From an uncultured Prevotellaceae bacterium (lineage in GTDB: Bacteria > Bacteroidota > Bacteroidia > Bacteroidales > Bacteroidaceae), in contig CAMKTN010000003.1 of NCBI GenBank assembly GCA_946415705.1, positions 1 to 64,000 on the forward strand: a stretch of DNA of 64,000 nt, given 5' to 3'. Numbering within the stretch: position 1 is the stretch's first letter; every line of letters starts with the position of its first letter. The notes beneath the pieces are model-generated. The model was not told where the DNA came from. It did no database searches and saw only the letters and a program-made list of their open reading frames with translations. Made by a program: the position numbers and the translations under genes. Positions 37,290-45,469 of this stretch are shown piece after piece.

Positions 37290-38384
37290 TTATTTCGAGT
37301 TCTGTTTATAATACTTAATCAACTTTGGAACTACTTCCTCAACAATACCAACAATCACATAGTCAGCGATGCGGTTGATGGGCGCATCGGGGTCATTGTT
37401 GATGCTGATGATGATGCCCGAGTCCTGCATACCGGCGATGTGCTGAATTTGTCCGCTGATGCCACAGGCGATATACACCTTCGGGTGAACGGTGACACCC
37501 GTCTGACCAATCTGACGGTCGTGGTCGAGCCAGCCGGCGTCCACAGCTGCGCGCGAGCCGCCGACTTCGCCGTGCAGCACCTTAGCCAGCTGGAACAGCA
37601 TATCGAAGTTCTCCTTGCAACCCATGCCATAGCCGCCGGCCACCACGATGGGCGCGCCCTTCAGGTTGTGCTTGGCAGCCTCCACATGGTGGTCGAGGAC
37701 CTTCACGACGAACGCCTCGGGGCTGACATACTTGCCGACCTCGGGATAGACAACCTCCTTGCGGCAGGCACCCTCATAGACGGCCTTCTGCATCACACCG
37801 CTGCGGACGGTAGCCATCTGCGGGCGGTGGTCGGGGTTCACGATCGTAGCCACGATGTTACCACCGAAGGCGGGACGGATCTGATACAACAGGTTCTCAT
37901 AAACCTTGTCGTTCTTCTTGTCCTCATACGGGCCGATCTCCAGCTCCGTGCAGTCGGCAGTGAGGCCGCTGGTGAGCGAGGAGCTGACGCGCGGACCCAG
38001 GTCGCGGCCGATGACCGTAGCGCCCATGAGGCAGATCTGCGGCTCCTCCTCCTTGAAGAGGTTTACGAGGATGTCCGTGTGGGGAGCGCTGGTGTAGGGG
38101 AACAGCTCGGGGGCGTCGAAGACGAAGAGCTTATCTACGCCGTAAGGCAGGATCTGCTCCTCGACCTGACCCTTGATGCCCGTGCCGGCCACCACGGCGT
38201 GGAGCTCCACGCCCAGCGTATTGGCGAGCTTGCGACCCTTGGTCAGCAGCTCCTGAGATACTTCCTGTACGGTGGCGCCTTCTATCTCGCAATAGACAAA
38301 GACAGACCCACCCCCGTGCCCCTCCCTTGTATGGAGGGGAGTATTTACTTTTGCGGATTGATTATCTTGCATAGTTGTACTCAT
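37290..38384 (-). CDS. etfA: Electron transfer flavoprotein subunit alpha (N-terminus extended by a repeat)
   Basis: 'VYCEIEGATVQEVSQELLTKGRKLANTLG', 'AGGYGMGCKENFDMLFQLAKVLHGEVGGSRAAVDAGW'. Confidence 0.94.
   Translation of the reverse strand: MSTTMQDNQSAKVNTPLHTREGHGGGSVFVYCEIEGATVQEVSQELLTKGRKLANTLGVELHAVVAGTGIKGQVEEQILPYGVDKLFVFDAPELFPYTSAPHTDILVNLFKEEEPQICLMGATVIGRDLGPRVSSSLTSGLTADCTELEIGPYEDKKNDKVYENLLYQIRPAFGGNIVATIVNPDHRPQMATVRSGVMQKAVYEGACRKEVVYPEVGKYVSPEAFVVKVLDHHVEAAKHNLKGAPIVVAGGYGMGCKENFDMLFQLAKVLHGEVGGSRAAVDAGWLDHDRQIGQTGVTVHPKVYIACGISGQIQHIAGMQDSGIIISINNDPDAPINRIADYVIVGIVEEVVPKLIKYYKQNSK
38304..38341 (+). repeat. GC-rich palindromic element, family 1, in etfA N-terminal coding region
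   Basis: AGACCCACCCCCGTGCCCCTCCCTTGTATGGAGGGGAG; inverted partner at 38411..38446. Confidence 0.8.
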
Positions 38385-38410
38385 TAATTTATAATTCTTG
38401 AAAGGTGACC

Positions 38411-38446
38411 ACTCCCTCCCTACAAGGGAGGGTGAGGGGTGGGTCT
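38411..38446 (-). repeat. GC-rich palindromic element, family 1, adjacent to etfB stop
   Basis: ACTCCCTCCCTACAAGGGAGGGTGAGGGGTGGGTCT. Confidence 0.8.
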
Positions 38447-38447
38447 T

Positions 38448-39386
38448 CTATCCGATGATCTTCTCTTCAAGTAATTCTTTGATCATTCCCTCGATGTCAG
38501 CGTCAGAAGCCGTCAAAGTCTTCGACTCCTTCGCCTGGAACACGATGTTCTTGATGGCCTTCACCTTTGTGGGCGAGCCACTCAGACCGCACTGTGCGGG
38601 GTCACCGTTCACATCGGCAACGCTCCACTGGTTCAGCGTCAGGTAAGGACGTTCTGCATACAGAGCCCCCCTTTCGTCCCCCGAGGGGGACACAACCGAC
38701 CCTGTAGCATTAGAAGCCCCCTCGGGGGCCGTAGAGGGGGCCACCCTCTCCAAGGGGCAGGTAGCATATTTGTACTTCATCACCAGCTTGGCATTCTGCG
38801 GGCGGCAGGGAGCTGCGCTTCCGTTCACGGTGAGCACCACGGGTAGCGGAGCCTCTACGGTCTCGACACCACCATCGATGACGCGCTTCACCGTTACCTT
38901 CTTCACACCCTGAACTTCTTCCACGCCTTGAACCTCTTCCACGTAGGTCACCTGGTTCAAGCCCAGCTTCTGCGCCACCTGCGGGCCCACCTGAGCCGTG
39001 TCACCATCGATAGCCTGACGGCCGCCGATGACGATGTCCACGTCGCCAATCTTCTTGATGGCCGTAGCCAGCGCGTAGCTCGTGGCCAGCGTGTCGGCAC
39101 CGGCGAAGAGGCGGTCGGTGAGGAGCCAACCCGTGTCAGCACCGCGATAGAGACCCTGACGGATGATCTCGCCCGCACGGGGAGGGCCCATCGTCAGCAC
39201 GCCCACGGTGGAGCCGGGGTTCTGCTCTTTCAGACGCAGCGCCTGTTCCAGCGCGTTCAAGTCTTCGGGATTAAAAATTGCGGGCAGTGCGGAGCGGTTG
39301 ACCGTACCTTCGGCCGTCATCGCGTCCTTGCCCACATTACGGGTGTCTGGCACTTGCTTGGCCAGCACAACGATTTTCAATGCCAT
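38448..39386 (-). CDS. etfB: Electron transfer flavoprotein subunit beta
   Basis: 'KIVVLAKQVPDTRNVGKDAM', 'ALATAIKKIGDVDIVIGGRQAIDGDTAQVGPQVA'. Confidence 0.95.
   Translation of the reverse strand: MALKIVVLAKQVPDTRNVGKDAMTAEGTVNRSALPAIFNPEDLNALEQALRLKEQNPGSTVGVLTMGPPRAGEIIRQGLYRGADTGWLLTDRLFAGADTLATSYALATAIKKIGDVDIVIGGRQAIDGDTAQVGPQVAQKLGLNQVTYVEEVQGVEEVQGVKKVTVKRVIDGGVETVEAPLPVVLTVNGSAAPCRPQNAKLVMKYKYATCPLERVAPSTAPEGASNATGSVVSPSGDERGALYAERPYLTLNQWSVADVNGDPAQCGLSGSPTKVKAIKNIVFQAKESKTLTASDADIEGMIKELLEEKIIG
38664..38741. repeat. Inverted pair of GC-rich palindromes (family 3), in frame in etfB
   Basis: GCCCCCCTTTCGTCCCCCGAGGGGGAC and, inverted, GCCCCCTCTACGGCCCCCGAGGGGGCT. Confidence 0.75.
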
Positions 39387-39638
39387 ATTATTTCTTGTTT
39401 AGCGTTTAGTCGTTTAACGTTTAGCGTTTTATTCGTTTGTTTGATTAAAAGCGGCGCAAAATTACACAAATCCCTGCACATGACAAAATAAAACGCTCAA
39501 AAACGAACAATCCTTGCACACTCGCCCCTCATTTGTGCAAAAGAGGGCGGAGATGAGGGCAAAGTCCCCTCCTCGCGCGCGTTATCTTAAATAATGATAA
39601 AAAGTGAACCGTAAGTCTCGCGTCTCAGGAAAATGTTG

Positions 39639-39646
39639 TATTTTTG
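39639..39646 (+). promoter_or_regulatory. -7 box TATTTTTG upstream of GH27 gene
   Basis: TAnnTTTG match. Confidence 0.5.
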
Positions 39647-39659
39647 TCGAGGATAAAGG

Positions 39660-39745
39660 TCCATTATCCATTGTCAATTCTCAATTGTCAATTCTCCATT
39701 GTCAATTCTCAATTCTCAATTCTCAATTCTCAATTTTCAATTATA
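39660..39745. repeat. Period-7 heptamer array (TCAATTC/TCAATTG/TCAATTT units)
   Basis: attgtcaattctcaattgtcaattctccattgtcaattctcaattctcaattctcaattctcaattttcaatt. Confidence 0.9.
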
Positions 39746-39752
39746 TAGTCTT

Positions 39753-41342
39753 ATGCGTAAAAACATCTTCTTCCTGCTGATGCTAGTGGCGGCTACGGCA
39801 TTGGCACAGCGCACGCCCACGATGGGCTGGAGCTCATGGAACACCTTCGCCCTGAATATCAACGAGGAGGTGATCAAGTCGCAGGCTGATGCCATGCACA
39901 ATTCGGGCCTGCAAGCGGCAGGCTACAAGTATGTGAACATCGATGACGGCTATTTCTACGGCCGCGATGAGAACGGTCGCCTACGTGTGCATCCGGAGCG
40001 CTTCCCGAATGGGCTGACACCCGTCGTGGAGCATATCCACCGTCTGGGCCTGAAGGCCGGTATCTACAGCGACGCAGGTCAGAACACGTGCGGCAGCATT
40101 CACAATCCCGACCGTTCGGGCGCAGGCGTGGGTTTCTACGGCCACGACCAGCAGGACGCGGACTTCTTCTTCAAGGAGCACGACTTCGACTTCATCAAGG
40201 TGGACTACTGCGGCGGTGAGGCCTGGGGCAACGACTGGAAGATCAAGATGGACGAGCGCGAGCGCTACACGGCCATCACGCATGCCCTGAAGAATACGGG
40301 CCACAAGGACATCGTGTTCAACATCTGTCGTTGGGCGTTCCCCGGCACGTGGGCTGCTGATATCGCGGATTCATGGCGCACGACGGGCGACATCTACGAT
40401 GCGTGGAAGAGCGTGCATGACATCCTGGCTGAGAACCTGTACCTGAGCGCTTACTGCCGCGACGGCCACTACAACGACATGGACATGCTGGAGATCGGCC
40501 GCTCGATGACACAGGTGGAGGACGAGACGCATTTCGGTATGTGGTGTATCATGAGCTCGCCGCTGCTCATCGGCTGTGACATGACGAAGATTCGTCCGGA
40601 GTCGCTGAAGCTGCTGTGCAACAAGGACCTCATCGCCCTGAACCAAGACCCGCTGCACCTGCAGGCCTATGTGGCTGACAAGCAGGGCGAGTGCTTCATC
40701 CTGGTGAAGGACATCAAGAAACGGCAGGGCAAGGAGCGCGCCGTGGCCATCTACAACCCCAGTGACACGGAGCAGACGGTGACCTTCGACCCTGCTACCA
40801 TCGACCTGGCCGGCCCCGTGGAGCTTTATGATTGCATTAGACAGGAGAATTGTTCAACGGACAATGGACAATGGACAATTCCTGCGCACGGGACGAAGAT
40901 CTTCCGCGTGAAGGGCAAGAAGCGCTTGGAGCGCACACGCTATGAGGCAGAGGCGGGTTATATGTCTGCTTATCAGGAGCTGCGGAACAACCAAGTGGAA
41001 AAGAGCGGTGTCTTCGTGGCTGACAGCAAGGGCTCGGGCGGCTATGTCTGTGGCTGGCTGGGCGCGCGAGAGGATAACGACCTGCAGTGGCGGGATGTCT
41101 ATGTGGGGAAGGACTGTATGCGCCGCCTCACCGTGTATTACTTCAGCGGCGAGGAACGCACAATGAATCTGGAAGTCAACGGGCGTCCCTACACCGTGCT
41201 CAACACCCATTCCCGCAATTGGCAGAAGGTGGCACGTATCTACGTGAATGTACCTCTGCACAAGGGCTATAACACCATCCGCCTCTATAACGGCAGCTAC
41301 TGGATGCCCGATGTGGACTACATCACGCTGTCGCCGCTGTAA
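39753..41342 (+). CDS. Alpha-galactosidase, GH27 family
   Basis: Start reset to MRKNIFFLLMLVAATALAQ; 'TPTMGWSSWNTFALNINEEVI', 'YVNIDDGYF', 'DFIKVDYCGG'. Confidence 0.92.
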   Translation: MRKNIFFLLMLVAATALAQRTPTMGWSSWNTFALNINEEVIKSQADAMHNSGLQAAGYKYVNIDDGYFYGRDENGRLRVHPERFPNGLTPVVEHIHRLGLKAGIYSDAGQNTCGSIHNPDRSGAGVGFYGHDQQDADFFFKEHDFDFIKVDYCGGEAWGNDWKIKMDERERYTAITHALKNTGHKDIVFNICRWAFPGTWAADIADSWRTTGDIYDAWKSVHDILAENLYLSAYCRDGHYNDMDMLEIGRSMTQVEDETHFGMWCIMSSPLLIGCDMTKIRPESLKLLCNKDLIALNQDPLHLQAYVADKQGECFILVKDIKKRQGKERAVAIYNPSDTEQTVTFDPATIDLAGPVELYDCIRQENCSTDNGQWTIPAHGTKIFRVKGKKRLERTRYEAEAGYMSAYQELRNNQVEKSGVFVADSKGSGGYVCGWLGAREDNDLQWRDVYVGKDCMRRLTVYYFSGEERTMNLEVNGRPYTVLNTHSRNWQKVARIYVNVPLHKGYNTIRLYNGSYWMPDVDYITLSPL

Positions 41343-41895
41343 AGAGCTTCTCGAGCACGGCGGGGTAGTGGGCCATCTCTAAGCGGTGCACTTTCTCGGC
41401 GATGCTCTCCGCCGTATCGTCGGGTGTCAGCGGCGTTGCGAACTGGGCAATGATTTCACCGCCATCACACACGGGCGTCACGTAGTGAATCGTGATGCCC
41501 GTTTCTGTTTCTCCGGCAGCCTTCACGGCCTCGTGGACATGGTGGCCCCACATGCCCTTGCCGCCGTACTTGGGCAGTAGGGCAGGGTGTATGTTCACGA
41601 TGCGGCGGGGGAAGGCATCGATGAGGAAGTCGGGGATGATCGGCAGGAAGCCAGCGAGGACGATGAAGCCGATGCGATAGTCCTGCAACAGCGAGAGCAT
41701 CACCTCGGGCGTGTTCAGCTCAACCTTCGGGACAATGGCCGTCGGTACGCCCAGCCGCTGAGCCCGCTCCAGAGCGTAGGCATCGGGACGGTTACTGACG
41801 ACGAGGGCGACGTTAATGTCCTCGGAATGTTGAAAATACCGAATGATATTCTCGCAGTTGGTGCCGCTACCCGACACGAAGATGGCGATGCGCAT
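41323..41895 (-). CDS. purN: Phosphoribosylglycinamide formyltransferase
   Basis: 'IAIFVSGSGTNCENIIRYF', 'FLPIIPDFLIDAFPRRIVNIHPALLPKYGGKGMWG'. Confidence 0.95.
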   Translation of the reverse strand: MRIAIFVSGSGTNCENIIRYFQHSEDINVALVVSNRPDAYALERAQRLGVPTAIVPKVELNTPEVMLSLLQDYRIGFIVLAGFLPIIPDFLIDAFPRRIVNIHPALLPKYGGKGMWGHHVHEAVKAAGETETGITIHYVTPVCDGGEIIAQFATPLTPDDTAESIAEKVHRLEMAHYPAVLEKLFTAATA

Positions 41896-42059
41896 TGTTT
41901 AGTTTAATGTTTAAAGTTTAAGGTTTAAGGCTGAAGGCTTAAAGTTTAAAGTGGGGCAAAGGTAGGCATTTTCTCGGAGAAAGGTTGCTTTTAAGGGTAA
42001 AATAAGGCCGTTTTGAGGATATTTGCCGCGGGAATGTGGGCTAAATGGCTTTTTTGTAC

Positions 42060-42067
42060 TATTTTTG
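42060..42067 (+). promoter_or_regulatory. -7 box TATTTTTG upstream of PL11 gene
   Basis: TAnnTTTG match 32 nt upstream of start. Confidence 0.55.
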
Positions 42068-42098
42068 CGCCGCAATTATCGACTAACTAAAGAAATCA

Positions 42099-45000
42099 AT
42101 GAAGAAGTTTCTACTCTTTTTCCTGCCCTTGCTGACGGCATGTCCCCAGCTCCTATGGTCAGAGCATTTGGATGTCTGTTGGCCCTTGAGCCAGCAGAAT
42201 AACCTGGCTGTCAACACGAAGTCCGAGAACGCGGGTACGTATATCAATGTCTCGTTCGGCAAAGGCGCCAACCTGACAGCCACTGGCGTGAAGACAGCCT
42301 CGGATGCCGACGCTGGCTACACGGCCGTGGACTACGACCCCGTGCTGGTGATGCTGACGCCGAGCACGACGGTCTCGCAGAAGACAAGCGGCCATCAGCT
42401 GACCTTCCGCATACAGGCGCGCGCTGGCCATACGTTCAAACCCACGGTCATCGAGTTCGACGCCGCCAAATGTGGCACAGATAAAGGTAACTTCGATGTC
42501 TATTACAAGAACAACACCGGCGAGGAGACGGCGCTTGGCACCAATATCTCGCCCCTGCGCAATAAAGTAGGGCAGGGCAACCCCAATGGCAAGAGCCACC
42601 ACACGTTCCAACTCAAGAATGAGTTGGTGGAGGCTGGTAAGACGTTCCAGCTGATCTTGTACGTCTATAACTTCGCCGGCCAAGACGCCGAAAACCCGAA
42701 GAGTATCGCCTTCAGCAATGTCACCATCCGTGGTGAGGCGGACGAGCCCGTCTATGACGCTTCGCACTATTTCACCGCTGCCTCCTGTTCCGCAGGCGAC
42801 CTGCTGAGCGTGGCTGGCTCGCTGAAGGACGGCGAGAGCATCACATGGCCTGAGATGGTTCACGGCGACCCCACGGACTTCACGGTCACACCCGCCGAGG
42901 GCTACACCGCGTCTGTGTCCTATGATGATAAGGTGGCTACGCTGACGGCTCAGGAAGGTGGCCAGCAGGTGTTCAGCGCCAGCATCCGCTTCAAGATGTA
43001 CAAGCCCAAGGCAAAGCCCTTGAACCGCGGCTTGATGGCCGTGAAGATCAGCGGCGGCGTGCTCGTGAGCTGGCGCTATCGTGCTTCCGATGCGAAGCTG
43101 AAGCCCCGCTTCCGCCTCTACCGCAACAACCGACTCATTGGCACGAATCCCATCACAGAGCGCACGAACTTCCTGGATACCGGCGGCAACACCGCTTCCG
43201 TCTATAAGCTGGAGGTCGTGGATATCAATGGCAACGTCATTGAGACGCAGGAAGGTGTCAAGCCCTGGAGCGACCAGGCCAAGTATATCACGCTGCAGGG
43301 CGGTGCCCCCGTGGATCCCACTTCCGCAGGCGCCACCTACACGCCCAACGATGCCTCGTTCTGTGATATGGACGGCGACGGCGAATATGAGATCATCCTG
43401 AAATGGGCGCCCAGCAACGAGAAGGATGCTGCCAGTAGCGGCACAACCTCGCCCGCGTTCTACGCCTGCTATAAGCAGGACGGCACGCGGCTGTGGATGC
43501 TCACAACGGGCCCGAATATGTTCAATTCACAACACACCACTCATTTCATCGCCTGGGACATGGATGGCGATGGCTACGGCGAGTTCATGGTGAAGACCGC
43601 TCCCGGAGCCATCGACGGTGAGGGTAAGTATGTCATCATGGACGGCGATGACCCGCATGCCAACTACAAGGGCGGCAAGGGTAAGCAGGAAAGCGGTGGC
43701 GAGTACCTCACGGTGTTCGATGGTATGACGGGTGCCGAGCTGAAGACCATCAAGTACCACACGGCCTATGCCGACGAGACCTCGGACTTCTGGGGTGACA
43801 GCAAGCAGAACCGTTCCGAGCGCTATCTCGCCGCTATTGCGTGGCTCGATGGCGAGGATAAGAATCCCACTGCCATCTTCGCGCGCGGCTATTATAATGG
43901 TTGCAAGATTGGCGCCTACGACTGGGACGGCGTCAATCTGACGATGCGCTGGCTACACCGAGGTGTCTCGGCCAACAGCGGCACCGTCACTTACGCCAAC
44001 GGCACCGTCAAGAACATCTCTTCCACGGTCTATGGCGAGGGCGCTCACTGGATCTGTGTGGGTGACGTGACTGGCGATGGCAAGCAGGAGATACACTACG
44101 GCTCCGGCGCCCTGAAGCCCGACGGCACCACCCTCTATCGCACGGGTCTGGGCCACGGCGACGCTATGCACTTGAGCGACTTTATCCCCTCACGTCATGG
44201 ACAGGAACTGTACATGGTACATGAGAAGGGCCAGTACGGCATGGATCTGCGCGATGCTGCCACTGGTGAGATTCTGCTCCGCGTGACGGCCAGCGGCGAC
44301 ACGGGGCGCGGCGTCATGGCACACTACAACCCCGAAGCTGAGGATGCCTATTGGCAGTTCAGTGCTGATGCGAACCTCTATGACACCAGCAAAAACGTCA
44401 TCTTACAGAACGTCGCCCACGGCGGTGGCGCAGGACTCAGCTTCCGCATCTTCTGGAACGAGACACTCGCCGATGACTTCTATGGTAAGAACGTTCTGGA
44501 ATACTGGAATGTCGATAACAAAGCCTTCTGGCGTATGCAAATCAACGGCGGTAACTATGTTCTCGGCAACTATAACAACGACAGCAAGCAGAACCCCTGC
44601 GTGTCGGGCGACCTGCTCGGCGACTGGCGTGAGGAGATTGTCACCTGGGATCAGAACGGCAGCGACTACCGCCTAATTGTTCAGGCTACGAACTACCAGA
44701 CCGACTATTGCATGCCGCATCTCATGGACGACTATTCGTACCGCGCACAGCTCATTAACCAGAATTGCTGCTACAACCAGCCGCCTCACGTGAGCTTCGA
44801 CCCTGCCACGCGCTACACCATCGAGCGCACAGTGCCGCAGTGCGGCTACGACCTGCTCTACACGCCTTACCCCGTGCGCGTCCCCGATGGCGTGACGGCC
44901 TATAACATCACGGGCGTTGATGCTGCCGCTGACACCCTGAGATACACCGCTTTGAAGGCGGGCGTTACCCTTAAGGCTGGTTCGGCTGTCATCTATAAGG

Positions 45001-45425
45001 GCACAGCGGGTCAGAAGGTGCGTTTCCGTCCCAGCACCAAGACAACCACGACCGTCAATGCCAACTACATAAAGGGTTGTTCCGTGGATAGCGTACTCGT
45101 CTGCAATGAGGACACCTACGAAAGTTTCTACACCTTCCGTGTGAATAACGAGACTGGCCTTATGGGCTTCTTCAAGGTGGAAGAACCTACGCTACAGCTA
45201 GCCGGCGAGGTTTGGCTGCGCGTGAAGGGGACAGCCTCGAATGTGCCCCTGTCGCAGTACTTCTGGACAAAGAACGGCATACCTACGGCTGTTGAGTCCC
45301 TACCAGCAGCTCCCGCAGCCAAGGCCACTCACATCTACGACCTCACCGGTCGCCGCATAGCTCCCTCCGCCATGCGCTCCGGACACCTCTACATTGTCAA
45401 CGGAGAGAAATACTTCAAGCAGTAA
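42099..45425 (+). CDS. Rhamnogalacturonan lyase-like, PL11 family (multidomain)
   Basis: 'YTPNDASFCDMDGDGEYEIILKWAPSN', 'LGHGDAMHLSDFIP', 'GDLLGDWREEIVTWDQNGSDYRL'. Confidence 0.88.
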   Translation: MKKFLLFFLPLLTACPQLLWSEHLDVCWPLSQQNNLAVNTKSENAGTYINVSFGKGANLTATGVKTASDADAGYTAVDYDPVLVMLTPSTTVSQKTSGHQLTFRIQARAGHTFKPTVIEFDAAKCGTDKGNFDVYYKNNTGEETALGTNISPLRNKVGQGNPNGKSHHTFQLKNELVEAGKTFQLILYVYNFAGQDAENPKSIAFSNVTIRGEADEPVYDASHYFTAASCSAGDLLSVAGSLKDGESITWPEMVHGDPTDFTVTPAEGYTASVSYDDKVATLTAQEGGQQVFSASIRFKMYKPKAKPLNRGLMAVKISGGVLVSWRYRASDAKLKPRFRLYRNNRLIGTNPITERTNFLDTGGNTASVYKLEVVDINGNVIETQEGVKPWSDQAKYITLQGGAPVDPTSAGATYTPNDASFCDMDGDGEYEIILKWAPSNEKDAASSGTTSPAFYACYKQDGTRLWMLTTGPNMFNSQHTTHFIAWDMDGDGYGEFMVKTAPGAIDGEGKYVIMDGDDPHANYKGGKGKQESGGEYLTVFDGMTGAELKTIKYHTAYADETSDFWGDSKQNRSERYLAAIAWLDGEDKNPTAIFARGYYNGCKIGAYDWDGVNLTMRWLHRGVSANSGTVTYANGTVKNISSTVYGEGAHWICVGDVTGDGKQEIHYGSGALKPDGTTLYRTGLGHGDAMHLSDFIPSRHGQELYMVHEKGQYGMDLRDAATGEILLRVTASGDTGRGVMAHYNPEAEDAYWQFSADANLYDTSKNVILQNVAHGGGAGLSFRIFWNETLADDFYGKNVLEYWNVDNKAFWRMQINGGNYVLGNYNNDSKQNPCVSGDLLGDWREEIVTWDQNGSDYRLIVQATNYQTDYCMPHLMDDYSYRAQLINQNCCYNQPPHVSFDPATRYTIERTVPQCGYDLLYTPYPVRVPDGVTAYNITGVDAAADTLRYTALKAGVTLKAGSAVIYKGTAGQKVRFRPSTKTTTTVNANYIKGCSVDSVLVCNEDTYESFYTFRVNNETGLMGFFKVEEPTLQLAGEVWLRVKGTASNVPLSQYFWTKNGIPTAVESLPAAPAAKATHIYDLTGRRIAPSAMRSGHLYIVNGEKYFKQ

Positions 45426-45433
45426 ACAAAAAA

Positions 45434-45457
45434 AGCCCCGCGCTTCGGCGCGGGGCT
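45434..45457. terminator. Strong bidirectional terminator between convergent PL11 and GH51 genes
   Basis: AAAAAAAGCCCCGCGC-ttcg-GCGCGGGGCTCTTTGTTT. Confidence 0.92.
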
Positions 45458-45469
45458 CTTTGTTTGTCC

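Noticed and set aside
39699-39752. Upstream start MSILNSQFSILNFQLYSL for GH27
   Set aside because: These codons are the heptamer tract; a signal peptide begins at MRKNIFFLL (39753).
41323-41342. 20-bp overlap of convergent GH27 and purN genes as a functional antisense device
   Set aside because: Short tail overlaps are common in compact genomes; nothing else suggests regulation.
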